Positions 19,207 through 28,540 of a stretch of 64,000 nucleotides of DNA are shown one piece after another (positions within the stretch are counted from its first letter, which is position 1; every line of letters begins with the position of its first letter). The translations under genes were made by a program, and so were the position numbers. A model generated the notes under the pieces. It was given only the letters and a program-made list of their open reading frames with translations. It was not told where the DNA came from and ran no database searches. The DNA lies in assembly GCA_963765725.1 (NCBI GenBank), contig CAVXXI010000003.1, forward strand, positions 1,364,001 through 1,428,000, given 5' to 3'. This DNA is from DASQEH01 sp963765725 (lineage in GTDB: Bacteria; Actinomycetota; Actinomycetes; Propionibacteriales; Nocardioidaceae).

Positions 19207-20013
19207 GTGCTGCGAGCCCTGTCCAGGTTGGCCGTGTTGACGATGCTGGCGGCCGTTTCCATGCTCGCCCTGGCCGGGGTGGCAGCGGCCGACACCAGCG
19301 TGACAGCGAGGCTCCACCCGCTGAACGGCAGCGGCGCGGGAGGTACCGTCCGACTCACCGCCACGGACGATGGACGGCTGATCGTGGTCATCCACTCGCA
19401 CGGGCTCGTGCCGGGGCAGCCGCATGCGCAGCACATCCATGGCTCCCTCGAGGGAGGAGGGCACTTCATGTGCCCGTCCCTGAAGGATGACAAGAACGGC
19501 GACGGGATCCTCACCAACGAGGAGGCGATGGGCGAGTACGGCACCATCTTCTTTTCTTTGACGACCCACGGGGACTCCTCGGCCAAGAGCGCACTTGCTC
19601 TCGACCGGATGCCGGTGGCCGACTCGAAGGGCCGCATCGACTACCGCCGCACGTTCTCTGCAAAGCGCGTACCCGACGCCTTGTTGACGCACCTGTCCTC
19701 GCTGCACGTCGTCCAGCACGGCATCGACGTCAACCACAACGGCCGGTACGACATGGCCGCCCTCGGCGAGTCCACGTTCGCGAAGAACCTCGGCGTCCCC
19801 GGTGTCCCCGAGGAGGCCACCGACCCTGCGACCTGCGGCCTCGTGACGGGAGCCGGCGCCACGACGGCGCCGCACGGAGGCGTCGAGACCGGGGGAGGCC
19901 CAGCGGGCGGCCGCAACCCCGGCCTTGCCGTCGTGGGCGGGGCGATGGTCGCCGCGTCGGCGCTTGTCGCGGTCGTTCGGCTGCGATCTCGTCGGGTCTG
20001 CTCCCGGCAGTAG
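19207..20013 (+). CDS. CHRD-like secreted protein with C-terminal anchor
   Basis: Exported protein of 268 residues. GTG 19207 follows aggagg and gives a signal peptide (MLRALSRLAVLTML...GVAAADTS). The mature part has a CHRD-type motif HAQHIHG, then a Ca-like acidic loop DDKNGDGILT. The C-terminus is GGRNPGLAVVGG, a hydrophobic helix, then RLRSRR: a sortase-like sorting signal without a canonical LPxTG. A class F sortase lies 0.9 kb away in the convergent gene, so this is a candidate substrate (inference). Confidence 0.8.
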   Translation: MLRALSRLAVLTMLAAVSMLALAGVAAADTSVTARLHPLNGSGAGGTVRLTATDDGRLIVVIHSHGLVPGQPHAQHIHGSLEGGGHFMCPSLKDDKNGDGILTNEEAMGEYGTIFFSLTTHGDSSAKSALALDRMPVADSKGRIDYRRTFSAKRVPDALLTHLSSLHVVQHGIDVNHNGRYDMAALGESTFAKNLGVPGVPEEATDPATCGLVTGAGATTAPHGGVETGGGPAGGRNPGLAVVGGAMVAASALVAVVRLRSRRVCSRQ

Positions 20014-20070
20014 ATCTCGGTGTCGACACCGGGGCGTGAGGGCGCCCGGGGGGAGGGGTAAGGGAGCCTG

Positions 20071-20568
20071 ATGAGCACCGGACGGGCGGCGTGGCGAGAG
20101 GTCTCGTTGGTAGCCGCGGTCATGGTCATCGTGGCGCTGATCGTCGCGATCGGCCTGATCACTGTCGTCGGCATCACCTTGTCGTCGATACAAGGCGCCC
20201 AGCGCTCGAAGCAGACCGTGCGTCACCCGTCAGCGTCCGGCGCCGGGGCACCTGCGAGCTCCGGTCCAGCCGCTCAGGTCGGTACCGTGTCTCCCCCGAT
20301 CCACCTCGAGGTGGGGGGCAAGTCCGTCGCGGCCAACGAGATCGTGCGGCTGACGGGTCGCTACCGCCATCCGCACGGGCAGCAGGACCTGCACGTTCAG
20401 CTACGCAGGCACGGTCGATGGATCACGTTCCCCTTGCCGGCCGTGACCACCGGCTCCGGGCGGTTCCAGAGCTTCGTCGAGCTGGCGCATCGCGGTGCCA
20501 ACCGAGTACGCATGATCGACCGGAGCAACGGACAGACCTCCAACGTCGCAACCGTCAACGTCAGGTAA
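20071..20568 (+). CDS. Membrane-anchored extracellular protein of unknown function
   Basis: 165 residues. One N-terminal membrane helix (VSLVAAVMVIVALIVAIGLITVVGITL), a Ser/Ala/Pro/Gly linker, then a beta-rich outer domain (VRLTGRYRHPHGQQDLHVQLRRHGRWITF) that resembles an Ig-like or carbohydrate-binding sandwich. ATG 20071 follows a purine-rich site. It follows the CHRD gene in the same direction, so the two may form a surface operon. Confidence 0.75.
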   Translation: MSTGRAAWREVSLVAAVMVIVALIVAIGLITVVGITLSSIQGAQRSKQTVRHPSASGAGAPASSGPAAQVGTVSPPIHLEVGGKSVAANEIVRLTGRYRHPHGQQDLHVQLRRHGRWITFPLPAVTTGSGRFQSFVELAHRGANRVRMIDRSNGQTSNVATVNVR

Positions 20569-20596
20569 GCCACCGGACCGCCCACGCCTGCCCGTC

Positions 20597-20720
20597 GAGC
20601 GGGCACGTATGTCGCGTTGAGCGGGCACGTATGTCGGGTCGAGCGGGCACGTATGTCGGGTCGAGCGGGCACGTATGTCGGGTCCAGCGGGCACGTATGT
20701 CGCGTTGAGCGGGCAGATAA
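20597..20720. repeat. 22-bp tandem array 1 (five copies plus a partial)
   Basis: Five complete 22-bp units run from 20597 to 20706 with a truncated sixth to about 20720. Units two to four are identical; the first and fifth differ at two or three bases. The shared core is GGGCACGTATGTCG. It begins 28 bases after the stop of the membrane-anchored protein. Read on the minus strand the unit has the core GACATACGTGCCC, related to array 2. No spacers, so it is not CRISPR. Confidence 0.9.
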
Positions 20721-20816
20721 CGCGCGCACCGGCAGAGCGAATCCGGCCGAGCGTCGTGGGCCGACGCCATGCCGCCAGTCCAGGGGACGTTCCCGGTCGT
20801 TGGACTTGACGTCTTT

Positions 20817-20915
20817 GGCCTCTGGGCCGGACATTCGTGGCCTCTGGGCCGGACACTCGTGACCTCTGGACCGGACATTCGTGACCGCTCGGCCGGGACA
20901 TTTCTGGCCTCTCGG
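20817..20915. repeat. 22-bp tandem array 2 (four copies plus a partial)
   Basis: Four units of 22, 22, 22 and 23 bp at 20817-20905 and a partial unit to 20915, directly abutting the sortase stop codon (20918-20920). The core is GGACATTCGTGGCC. More degenerate copies can be seen upstream to about 20785. Aligned with the reverse complement of array 1 the unit matches at 16 of 22 positions, so the two arrays face each other across about 95 bases. Confidence 0.85.
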
Positions 20916-20917
20916 CG

Positions 20918-21643
20918 TCAGGGGGAGGTGGTTGTCTGCGAGCGTCCCCCGCGGGCCGCGACCAGGTGCGCGAACACGACGATGTTGTCGAGGTACCGGT
21001 GCGTCGAGGCGTCGTACGTGCCGCCGCACGTGATCAGGCGCAACCCGGCGTAGTCGATGGTCCCGAACACCGCGTTGGTGGGGAACCGCACCTTCGGGAA
21101 GCGCCGGACCGCGCGGACCTCGAAGATGGCCGTCACCCCGTCGCGTCGGACGACCCTCAGCCGGTCACCGCGGTGCAGGTCGCCGAGCCGGAAGAAGACA
21201 GCAGGCACGAGGTTCCAGGTGACGTGTCCGGCGATGACGGCCGGCCCGAGCTCGCCGGGCGTCGGTCCGAGGTCGTACCAGCCGGCCTCGGCAGGATCGG
21301 AGGGGACCTCCATGGCGCCCTGGCTGTCCACTCCGAGGCCCACGAGGTCGGACCTGATGCGCAGCCGGGGAATGGCGATCGAGACCGGTCGCGAGGCGGG
21401 CAGCACGTCTTTTGCGATCGGGTCGGGGATACCACCTCCGCGCGTGTGCCTTGATCGCGCTTTTGCGCGGTGCGACGCCACATGCGGGCTGGCGTTCGGC
21501 GTCGACGGGCTGTGTACCGACGCCGGAACCGGTGGCGAGCCGTGGTCGGCGAGACCGACCCAGAGGAGCGCCGCGCCTACCAGGCCCAGGAGCACGGCCA
21601 GTGCTACGGCCGCGGCGGGTTGAGCCTTGGGGCGGTGAGGCAT
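20918..21643 (-). CDS. Class F sortase
   Basis: Cell-wall transpeptidase of 241 residues. A short N-terminal membrane helix (VALAVLLGLVGAALLWVGLA) is followed by a Pro/Ser linker and the sortase barrel: PVSIAIPRLRI, catalytic His in AGHVTWN, catalytic Cys in LITCGGTYD, and Arg in HRYLDNIVVFAHL. The TC-G-G motif and size match class F. It cuts a sorting signal and joins the protein to a cell-wall amine; the convergent CHRD protein is a candidate substrate. Confidence 0.93.
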   Translation of the reverse strand: MPHRPKAQPAAAVALAVLLGLVGAALLWVGLADHGSPPVPASVHSPSTPNASPHVASHRAKARSRHTRGGGIPDPIAKDVLPASRPVSIAIPRLRIRSDLVGLGVDSQGAMEVPSDPAEAGWYDLGPTPGELGPAVIAGHVTWNLVPAVFFRLGDLHRGDRLRVVRRDGVTAIFEVRAVRRFPKVRFPTNAVFGTIDYAGLRLITCGGTYDASTHRYLDNIVVFAHLVAARGGRSQTTTSP

Positions 21644-21719
21644 TCGTCGCTGATCTCCTGTTGACCTGCCCCCAGGCTACGCTGGGCACCGACGTGTCGC
21701 CTCGCCCGACCTGGACGGT

Positions 21720-24179
21720 TCAGGCAGACCGCTGAGGCTCCGGAATCCGAGGAGCGGCGTTGGCCATGGCCCGATCACGGAGCTTCGCAGAGATATCAAC
21801 GAGCAGGTCGCGGACCTCGTGTACCCGCACCGGCTTGGCCAGGTAGTCGTCCATTCCGGCGCTCACACACGCCTCGCGGTCGGCGGGCTGGACCCCAGCC
21901 GTCAGGGCGACGATGTAAGGCTGATGCATGGGGAGCGCCCGGATTCGCCGAGTAGCCTCCAGGCCATCCATCTGCGGCATTTGGATGTCCATCAAGACGG
22001 CGTCATAGTCCCCCGCCTCCACGGCTTCTACGGCTTCGAGCCCGTTGCCCACGATGTCGAGCTTCTGCCCGAGCTTTCCGAAGATCAGCTCCTCGACGCG
22101 TTGGTTGATCGGGTTGTCCTCGGCGAGGAGCAGCCGCAACGGGTCGGCGTCGTTCGTCTCGCGTCGGGCCCCGCTTCGCCGCTGCTCGTTGGCGCGTTGT
22201 CCGGTCAGAGCAGTGACCAGAGCGTCTCGCAGCGCCGCGCGTTTGACCGGCTTCGTGAGGTAGCTGTCGACGGAATCGTCGAGGCCGTCCGGCCGCGTGC
22301 CGAGACTCGTGAGCAGCACGTGGGGGACATGGCCAACGCCGGCTACTGCCCGAAGGGTCGCACCAAGCTCGGCGCCGGACATCGCGGGCATCCGCATGTC
22401 GAGAACGGCGACGTCGTAGCGCAGACCGTCGGTGACAAGCTGCACCGCCTTGATCGGGTCGTCGCAGGACGTGCAGCTCATGCCGAGCCGGGTCGCCTGC
22501 AGGCAGAGAATCCGGAGATTCGTGAGGTTGTCATCGACGAGGAGTATGGACTTGCCGGCCAGTACCTCGGTGGGATCCGCGACTTGACTCATCACAAGCG
22601 CAGGGGCTGTCTCGAGCTCCACGGTGGCGGTGAACGTGGATCCGGATCCTGCCGTGCTGGCAACCGTCAGCTCACCGTTCATCGCCTTCGCGAGCCGTCT
22701 GCTGATGGCCAGTCCCAGTCCCGTACCCCCGTAGACGCGAGTCGTCGATGCGTCGACCTGGCTGAACGAGCTGAACAGCTTCGCCAGACCATCCCCCGGA
22801 ATCCCGATTCCCGTGTCATGGACGCTTATCGCGAGCAACACTTTGCTCCCGGTGGTCGGTGTCGACTCGACGGACACGACGACCTCACCGGTCTCGGTGA
22901 ACTTCACGGCGTTCGACAAGAGATTGGTGACGATCTGTCGGAGTCTGACAACGTCGCCGCTGACCCTCTCCGGGCAGTTGTCGTCGACCGAGCACGCGAG
23001 CTCCAGGCCCTTGGAGCTGGCGGCGGTGACCACGAGATCGAGGCAGTTCTCCACCTCGTCGCGGAGATCGAAGGGCGCGGACTCCAGCTCGAGTTCTCCC
23101 GAGTCGATCTTCGAGAAGTCGAGGATGTCGTTGATGACCGCCATCAGCGCGTCGCTGCTCGACCGTACCGTGTTGAGGAACTCGGCTTGTTCGGCATCGA
23201 GGTCAGTATCGATCAGCAGATCCGTCATCCCGATCACCGCGTTCATCGGAGTGCGGATCTCGTGGCTCATGTTGGCCAGGAACTCCGACTTCATCCGTGA
23301 TGCGTCGGCAGCATCGTCGCGCGCCTGCCCGAGCGCCGCCTCGGCCTGCGCGCTGGTCGTCACATCCATCAACGTTCCTACCCAGCCAGTGATCGCCCCT
23401 TCGTCGTTCTGCATGGCCTTCGACGTGATCAGCGCTACCGTCGCATGCTCCTCCGAGGAGCGAAGGTCGAACCGGTAGTGGAATTCCTCGCCATCGACCG
23501 CGTCGTCGCTGATCCGCTCCTGCAGAGGTGGGCGCAGCTCCTCCGCGATGATCGCATCCCATTTTTGCCCTACCGCTTGTGCCGAAGGGACTCGCGTGAT
23601 CTCGGCCCATCGAGGGTTGGTGTAGATGTAGCGGTTGTCGGCGTCGGTCTGGAAGATCCCGATGGGGGCGGACTCGGTCAGCAGCCGAAGATGCTCGGCT
23701 GACGCCTGCACCTCTTTGGCTTCCGCGGCGAGCTCCTCCGCCCGCATGAAGAGGTTGGCAAACGCCGACACCTTGGCGCGCAGCTCGTCGGGCTGTACGG
23801 GAGCCGTGATGAAGTCGACGGCCCCCTGGGCGTACCGGTCAGTCGGAACGATCTCGTCATTGGCCTGAGCAGTGATGAAGATGATCGGCGTCATCTCCGA
23901 CTGTGTGCGCATCCGAATGAGCGCCGCGGTCTCGAAGCCGTCCATGATCGGCATGCGGACATCCATCAAGATGACCGCGAAGTTCTGCGCTGACACCCGT
24001 CGAAGCGCCGTGAGACCTGAGTCCGCTTCGACCAGGCGGTAGCCCAGGGGAGCCAGTATCGCGGTGACCGCTAGCAGCTTTGCGGGATTGTCGTCCACGA
24101 CGAGGATCGGCGCCGGCGGCCGTTCGGTTGTCCCGGGAACCGGCGGCGCACTGCCGATAAAGCGAGTCGCGGGCGTCAT
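21720..24179 (-). CDS. Hybrid histidine kinase REC-PAS-HisKA-HATPase-REC-REC
   Basis: Soluble hybrid kinase of 819 residues. Order: receiver 1 (D73 in ILMDVRMPIMDG, but the conserved Lys is Ala in DFITAPV), coiled coil, PAS near 165-290, dimerisation domain with H306 in ANMSHEIRTP, ATPase domain (DTGIGIP, GGTGLGLAIS), receiver 2 (D594) and receiver 3 (D731, LAKPV). ATG 24179 overlaps the stop of the preceding kinase gene (ATGA), so both are co-expressed. No membrane helix, so it senses a cytoplasmic cue. No output domain. Confidence 0.93.
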   Translation of the reverse strand: MTPATRFIGSAPPVPGTTERPPAPILVVDDNPAKLLAVTAILAPLGYRLVEADSGLTALRRVSAQNFAVILMDVRMPIMDGFETAALIRMRTQSEMTPIIFITAQANDEIVPTDRYAQGAVDFITAPVQPDELRAKVSAFANLFMRAEELAAEAKEVQASAEHLRLLTESAPIGIFQTDADNRYIYTNPRWAEITRVPSAQAVGQKWDAIIAEELRPPLQERISDDAVDGEEFHYRFDLRSSEEHATVALITSKAMQNDEGAITGWVGTLMDVTTSAQAEAALGQARDDAADASRMKSEFLANMSHEIRTPMNAVIGMTDLLIDTDLDAEQAEFLNTVRSSSDALMAVINDILDFSKIDSGELELESAPFDLRDEVENCLDLVVTAASSKGLELACSVDDNCPERVSGDVVRLRQIVTNLLSNAVKFTETGEVVVSVESTPTTGSKVLLAISVHDTGIGIPGDGLAKLFSSFSQVDASTTRVYGGTGLGLAISRRLAKAMNGELTVASTAGSGSTFTATVELETAPALVMSQVADPTEVLAGKSILLVDDNLTNLRILCLQATRLGMSCTSCDDPIKAVQLVTDGLRYDVAVLDMRMPAMSGAELGATLRAVAGVGHVPHVLLTSLGTRPDGLDDSVDSYLTKPVKRAALRDALVTALTGQRANEQRRSGARRETNDADPLRLLLAEDNPINQRVEELIFGKLGQKLDIVGNGLEAVEAVEAGDYDAVLMDIQMPQMDGLEATRRIRALPMHQPYIVALTAGVQPADREACVSAGMDDYLAKPVRVHEVRDLLVDISAKLRDRAMANAAPRIPEPQRSA

Positions 24180-27100
24180 GCGGCGGCTGGTCCGGTCTTC
24201 GGCAGCCACGGCGCCAGGGCTGCGAGCAGTTCGGCGGAGTTGACCGGTTTGGGTATGTAGTCGTTGGCTCCGACATCCAGGCAACGTTCCCGTTCGCCGG
24301 GCGATGCCTTGCCGGTGACGGCGATGATAGGTAGGTCCTTGAGGTGGTCGATCCTCCGGATGGCACGTATGGTGTCGTACCCGTCCATAACCGGCATCAT
24401 TATGTCCATCAAGACGATGTCGATGTCCGGCCTGCGCTCCAGGACCTCGATCGCCTCCAACCCTGTTTCGGCCACGTTGACGACCGCCTTGCACCGCTCC
24501 AGCAGCGCTGTCATCGCGAAGATGTTCCGGAAGTCGTCGTCGACCAACAGGATCTTCACCCCGTTCATCGAGATCGCGCCGCCGGCGGATGAGGGATCAT
24601 CGCTGCTGGTAGGAGCTGGCAGAGACAGGGTCGGTAGTCGCAGCGGCGTGGATCCGGCCGCGCGTCCATTCTGCGACTGGGCGGTGGTGGTGGCCGGGTG
24701 ACGAGCGGACGCCATGGCGGGGGCGACATCGAGCAGGTGCTGCAGCGCAGTCAAGAACACCGTGCTGTCGACAGGCTTTGGGACATAGTCGGTGGCTCCG
24801 GCCTCCATGCATCGCTCGCGCTCACCCTGCTCGAGCTTCGCGGTGATGGCCACGATAGGTAGCGACTGGTAAGCCGGGATGGAGCGGATGGCACGGATGG
24901 TGTCGTAGCCGTCCATGACCGGCATCATGATGTCCATCAAGACGATGTCGAGATCAGGTGTGCGGCCCAGAGCTGCGATTGCCTCGGCGCCACTGCCGGC
25001 CGCCGTCACCACGACGTCATGTCGTTCGAGAAGCCTTGTGAGGGCATAGATGTTGAGCTGGTCGTCGTCGACGACTAACACCTTCATGCCTTCGAATCGT
25101 CGGTCTTCGGGTTGCTCGCTACGGCTCTGGTCGCGACTGGCCAGGGAGTCTTCGGTCAGCCATTTCCTGGCCGTCGCGAGGGGAACTGGGGCGGGGGCGA
25201 CCTCGGTCGGGGATAGCGGCACAGCGGTGGACGAAGCCGCCTCGGCAGGAAGATACATGGTGAACGTGGCGCCCTCGTTACGAGCACTCTCGACGCCGAT
25301 CTTCCCGCCGAGCAGTCGAACCAGCTCGCGGCTGATGGACAGCCCCAGCCCGGTTCCACCGTAGTTGCGCGAAGTGGTGCCGTCAGCCTGGGCGAACGCC
25401 TCGAAGACGCGCTGTTGCTGCGTTCTGTCGATGCCGATGCCGGTGTCGACAACGGAGAACTGAACGACGTTCTGAGCGCCGTCGAGCGACGGAGAATCGC
25501 TCGGCCAGCCTTCCCGGACGCTGGTGATCTCGACCCGGACGCTGCCATGCTCGGTGAACTTGAAGGCGTTGGCCAACAGATTCTTGAGAATCTGTCGCAA
25601 CCGCAGCTGATCGGTGAAGAGCGTCGCTGGGGTACCGGCAGCGATGGTGATGCTGTAGTCGAGTTGCTTTCGCCGCGCGACCGGCTCGAACTCCCTCAAC
25701 AGGCTGGTACGGACCTCGAGCAGGCTCACATCGCTGTTCTCCGGGGTGACGGTGCCGGACTCCACCTTGGCAAGGTCGAGAATGCTGTTGAGAAGAGTTA
25801 GCAGGTCATGTCCGGACGAGCGGATGACGCTTGCGTACTCCACCTGTGTGGAGGTCATGTTGTCGTCGGGGTTCTCCTCCAGCTGTTGAGCCAAGATCAG
25901 CAGACTGTTGAGCGGTGTCCGGAGCTCGTGCGACATGTTGGCGATGAATTCCGACTTGTACTTGGACGAGACGGCGAGCTGGCTGACCTTCTCCTCGATG
26001 ATGCGGTTCGAGTTCTTCACCTCGAGGTTTCTCTGCTCCGCGAGGGCGTTCTGGTCGGCGAGCAACCTGGCCTGACGCTCCAGGTCGGCGTTCGACCCGC
26101 GTAGCTCCTCTTGTTGCAGGCGCAGCTCCTCCGCTTGTGACTGGGACTGCTCGAGAAGCGCGCTGGTCAGGCCGGCGGCCTGGATCGTCTTGAGGGTGAT
26201 GCCGATGCTTTCCGTGATCGAGTCCAGGAAGGTCTGATGTGCAGCGGTGAACGCGGAAAAGGAGGCAAGCTCCAGGACGGCGAGCAGCTCACCCTCGCGC
26301 AGCACGGGCAACACGATGATGTTCAACGGGACCGCGTTGCCCAGGCCCGAGCTGATCCGAACGTAGTCGCTGGGCACGTCGGTGAGCAGGATGCGGCGCT
26401 TCTCCTTCGCGCACTGCCCGACGAGACCCTCGCCTACGCGGAAGGTGGTGGAGAGTCGCTTGCGCTCCTCGTAGCCGTAACCCGCCTGCATCCGCAGCTT
26501 TCGTTCCGTTCCGTTACTCACCGGATCCAAGGCGTAGAAGACCCCGTGCTGAGCAGAGACGAGGGTGGCCAGCTCGGACAGGATCGTGCTCGATACCGTC
26601 GCAAGGTCGTCGTGGCCTTGAAGCATCCGGGTGAAGCGTTCTCGATTGGTCTTCAACCAGTCCTGCTCGACGTTCTGACGGGTGGTCTCACGGAGATTAC
26701 GGATCATCTCGTTGAGCTTGTCCTTCAAGACCGCGACCTCGCCGCTGGCGTCTACACGGACCTGGCGTGTGAGGTCCCCCTCGGTGACAGCCGTCGCCAC
26801 GTCGGAGATCGCTCGGACCTGATTGGTGAGGTTGGCCGCCAGCTGGTTGACGTTGTCGGTGAGGTCCTTCCAGACACCACCGATCTCCTTCGACTGTGCC
26901 TGGCCGCCGAGTTTGCCTTCGACGCCGACCTCGCGGGCGACCCGGGTGACCTCGCCGGCGAACGTCTTCAGCTGGTCAACCATCGCGTTGACGGTGTCCT
27001 TGAGTTCGAGGAACTCGCCCTTGACGTCGATAGTGATCTTCTTGCTCAGATCGCCGTTGGCTACGGCGGTCGTGACCTCGGCGATGTTGCGCACCTGCCC

Positions 27101-27688
27101 CGTCAGATTCCCCGCCATCAGGTTGACGTTGTCCGTCAGGTCCTTCCAGACTCCGCCGACTTCGGTGGTGAACGCAGCCGCCTGACCGAGCTTGCCCTCG
27201 GTGCCGACCTCGCGGGCGACCCTCGAGACCTCCGAGACGAATCCGTTGAGCTGGTCGACCATCGCGTTGATGGTGTTCTTGAGCGCGAGCATGTCCCCGC
27301 TCACGTCGGCCGAGACCTTCTTGCTGAGATCGCCGTCGGCGACTGCGCCGATGACTCGCTGCATCTCGCTCGTCGGACGGACCAGGTCGTCGATCAGGTT
27401 GTTGACGGACTCGAGGCTCACGGACCAGCTCTGTCCGGTGGCACCGAGCACCGCCCGCTTCGACAGCTCGCCCCGCTGGCCGACGACGTTGCTGATCCGG
27501 AGGAGCTCTGCTTCGAGGGACTGGTTGGCGACGATGACGGCGTTGAGGTGGTCGGCCACCTTGCCGGCCACGCCAGTCCACTCCAGCGGCATCCGGGCCG
27601 TGAAGTCGCCCTGCTGCACCTGAGAGAGGACGCGCAGCAGTTCGGCTCCGTCGACGGTGTCGCCGGTGGAGGCGGATGCGGGCGACAT
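24176..27688 (-). CDS. Poly-HAMP hybrid histidine kinase (HAMP repeats-GAF-HK-REC-REC)
   Basis: 1170-residue soluble kinase built like the fungal group III (Nik1/Os1) kinases. Residues about 15-335 hold tandem HAMP units with repeated signatures (VADGDLSKKV, VANGDLSKKITIDVKGEF, VTEGDLTRQVRVDASGE; GGVWKDLTDNVN twice). A GAF domain (about 365-500) and a coiled coil precede H587 in ANMSHELRTPLNS. The ATPase domain (DTGIGID, GGTGLGLSIS) is followed by two receivers (D919 and D1095 in VLMDIMMPVMDG). It has no transmembrane helix. It is second of three co-directional signalling genes. Confidence 0.93.
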   Translation of the reverse strand: MSPASASTGDTVDGAELLRVLSQVQQGDFTARMPLEWTGVAGKVADHLNAVIVANQSLEAELLRISNVVGQRGELSKRAVLGATGQSWSVSLESVNNLIDDLVRPTSEMQRVIGAVADGDLSKKVSADVSGDMLALKNTINAMVDQLNGFVSEVSRVAREVGTEGKLGQAAAFTTEVGGVWKDLTDNVNLMAGNLTGQVRNIAEVTTAVANGDLSKKITIDVKGEFLELKDTVNAMVDQLKTFAGEVTRVAREVGVEGKLGGQAQSKEIGGVWKDLTDNVNQLAANLTNQVRAISDVATAVTEGDLTRQVRVDASGEVAVLKDKLNEMIRNLRETTRQNVEQDWLKTNRERFTRMLQGHDDLATVSSTILSELATLVSAQHGVFYALDPVSNGTERKLRMQAGYGYEERKRLSTTFRVGEGLVGQCAKEKRRILLTDVPSDYVRISSGLGNAVPLNIIVLPVLREGELLAVLELASFSAFTAAHQTFLDSITESIGITLKTIQAAGLTSALLEQSQSQAEELRLQQEELRGSNADLERQARLLADQNALAEQRNLEVKNSNRIIEEKVSQLAVSSKYKSEFIANMSHELRTPLNSLLILAQQLEENPDDNMTSTQVEYASVIRSSGHDLLTLLNSILDLAKVESGTVTPENSDVSLLEVRTSLLREFEPVARRKQLDYSITIAAGTPATLFTDQLRLRQILKNLLANAFKFTEHGSVRVEITSVREGWPSDSPSLDGAQNVVQFSVVDTGIGIDRTQQQRVFEAFAQADGTTSRNYGGTGLGLSISRELVRLLGGKIGVESARNEGATFTMYLPAEAASSTAVPLSPTEVAPAPVPLATARKWLTEDSLASRDQSRSEQPEDRRFEGMKVLVVDDDQLNIYALTRLLERHDVVVTAAGSGAEAIAALGRTPDLDIVLMDIMMPVMDGYDTIRAIRSIPAYQSLPIVAITAKLEQGERERCMEAGATDYVPKPVDSTVFLTALQHLLDVAPAMASARHPATTTAQSQNGRAAGSTPLRLPTLSLPAPTSSDDPSSAGGAISMNGVKILLVDDDFRNIFAMTALLERCKAVVNVAETGLEAIEVLERRPDIDIVLMDIMMPVMDGYDTIRAIRRIDHLKDLPIIAVTGKASPGERERCLDVGANDYIPKPVNSAELLAALAPWLPKTGPAAA

Positions 27689-27874
27689 AGCTGCCTCCTG
27701 GGCGTGAAGTCGGGACTTCGAGTTGGCCCGTTCCGCGCGGCCGGGTGACGGCGAGCGGGTGGGGGTCGGCCTCAGATCGGGGCTTACCGCAGTCTAGAGG
27801 GGTTCACTACTCAGAGTGCTTGAATGGATACACTGGGACCTCAAGCGGGGCTTATGGTCACGTGCAGTCGATCC

Positions 27875-28474
27875 TCAGCCGAACCATCGGCTCGGCGTGA
27901 AGAACTCACGTCGCGAGTACACGGCGTCGGCACCCATGCTGATGAGTGTCGTCGCCTGGCTGAGCTCCACCTCGGACTCGGCCACCGGTGCCGGCGCGCT
28001 CTCGTGGGTCGTCAAGGCAGCGGTGAGGCGGCGTCGCTCCATGGCGTAGCGAATGGCCCTTTGCAGGGAGTCGCCGTCCACGTAGTTCTTGACCAGGTAG
28101 TCCTCTGCCCCGTCGCGGATCGCCGAGAGCCCCATGTCCAGGTCGTCGAAACCGGTCAGCACGATGATCGGCAGGTCAGGTGACAGCTGCCGTAGCGCGT
28201 GCAGGGCCTCCAGGCCGGATGCGTCGGGAAGGGAAAGGTCGAGGATGGCGCACGATGCGGCGTCGGCGATGTCGGCCGTCACATCGCGGATGCGCACGGC
28301 ACTGTCGAACACCACGTCGGGGATCACGCTTCGGATATAGGACTGGGCCAGGAGCGCGTCCGATGCGTTGTCCTCGATGTGCAACAGCCGAAGGCCAAGT
28401 CGCGGACTCGCCGGGGCTGACTCGACCAAGGTGGGAGCGGGTGCGGCTTCTCGCACGTCTGTCTGGGTGGCCAT
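27875..28474 (-). CDS. Stand-alone receiver-domain response regulator
   Basis: 199 residues from ATG 28474 (gaaggag upstream; a longer frame from 28582 lacks support). The receiver reads LLHIEDNASDALLAQ, D79 in AILDLSLPDASG, LTGF and the Lys in YLVKNYVDGD. After it there is only a helical tail (AIRYAMERRRLTAAL) and an unstructured end, with no DNA-binding domain. Likely a phosphate shuttle or sink for the adjacent kinases. It is first in the leftward signalling operon, 186 bases before the poly-HAMP kinase. Confidence 0.9.
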   Translation of the reverse strand: MATQTDVREAAPAPTLVESAPASPRLGLRLLHIEDNASDALLAQSYIRSVIPDVVFDSAVRIRDVTADIADAASCAILDLSLPDASGLEALHALRQLSPDLPIIVLTGFDDLDMGLSAIRDGAEDYLVKNYVDGDSLQRAIRYAMERRRLTAALTTHESAPAPVAESEVELSQATTLISMGADAVYSRREFFTPSRWFG

Positions 28475-28540
28475 GTGGGGGGTCTCCTTCGAGCCTTGAC
28501 GGGGTCGACTGCTAAAGCGATGGCGGGGTTGGTTTCTACC

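Noticed and set aside
20597..20915. CRISPR array
   Set aside because: The repeats are contiguous 22-mers without unique spacers, and there are no cas genes in the window.
20397..21029. Minus-strand frame with a repetitive Thr/Pro/Arg protein
   Set aside because: It is created by the 22-bp arrays (22 is not a multiple of three, so all frames are read in turn) and overlaps the sortase and the anchored-protein gene.
21819..23300. Plus-strand 493-codon open frame opposite the hybrid kinase
   Set aside because: Antisense shadow of a well supported kinase; composition is that of a reversed coding strand.
26237..27748. Plus-strand 503-codon open frame opposite the poly-HAMP kinase
   Set aside because: It is a codon-bias mirror of the HAMP repeats, with no ribosome-binding site and no domain pattern.
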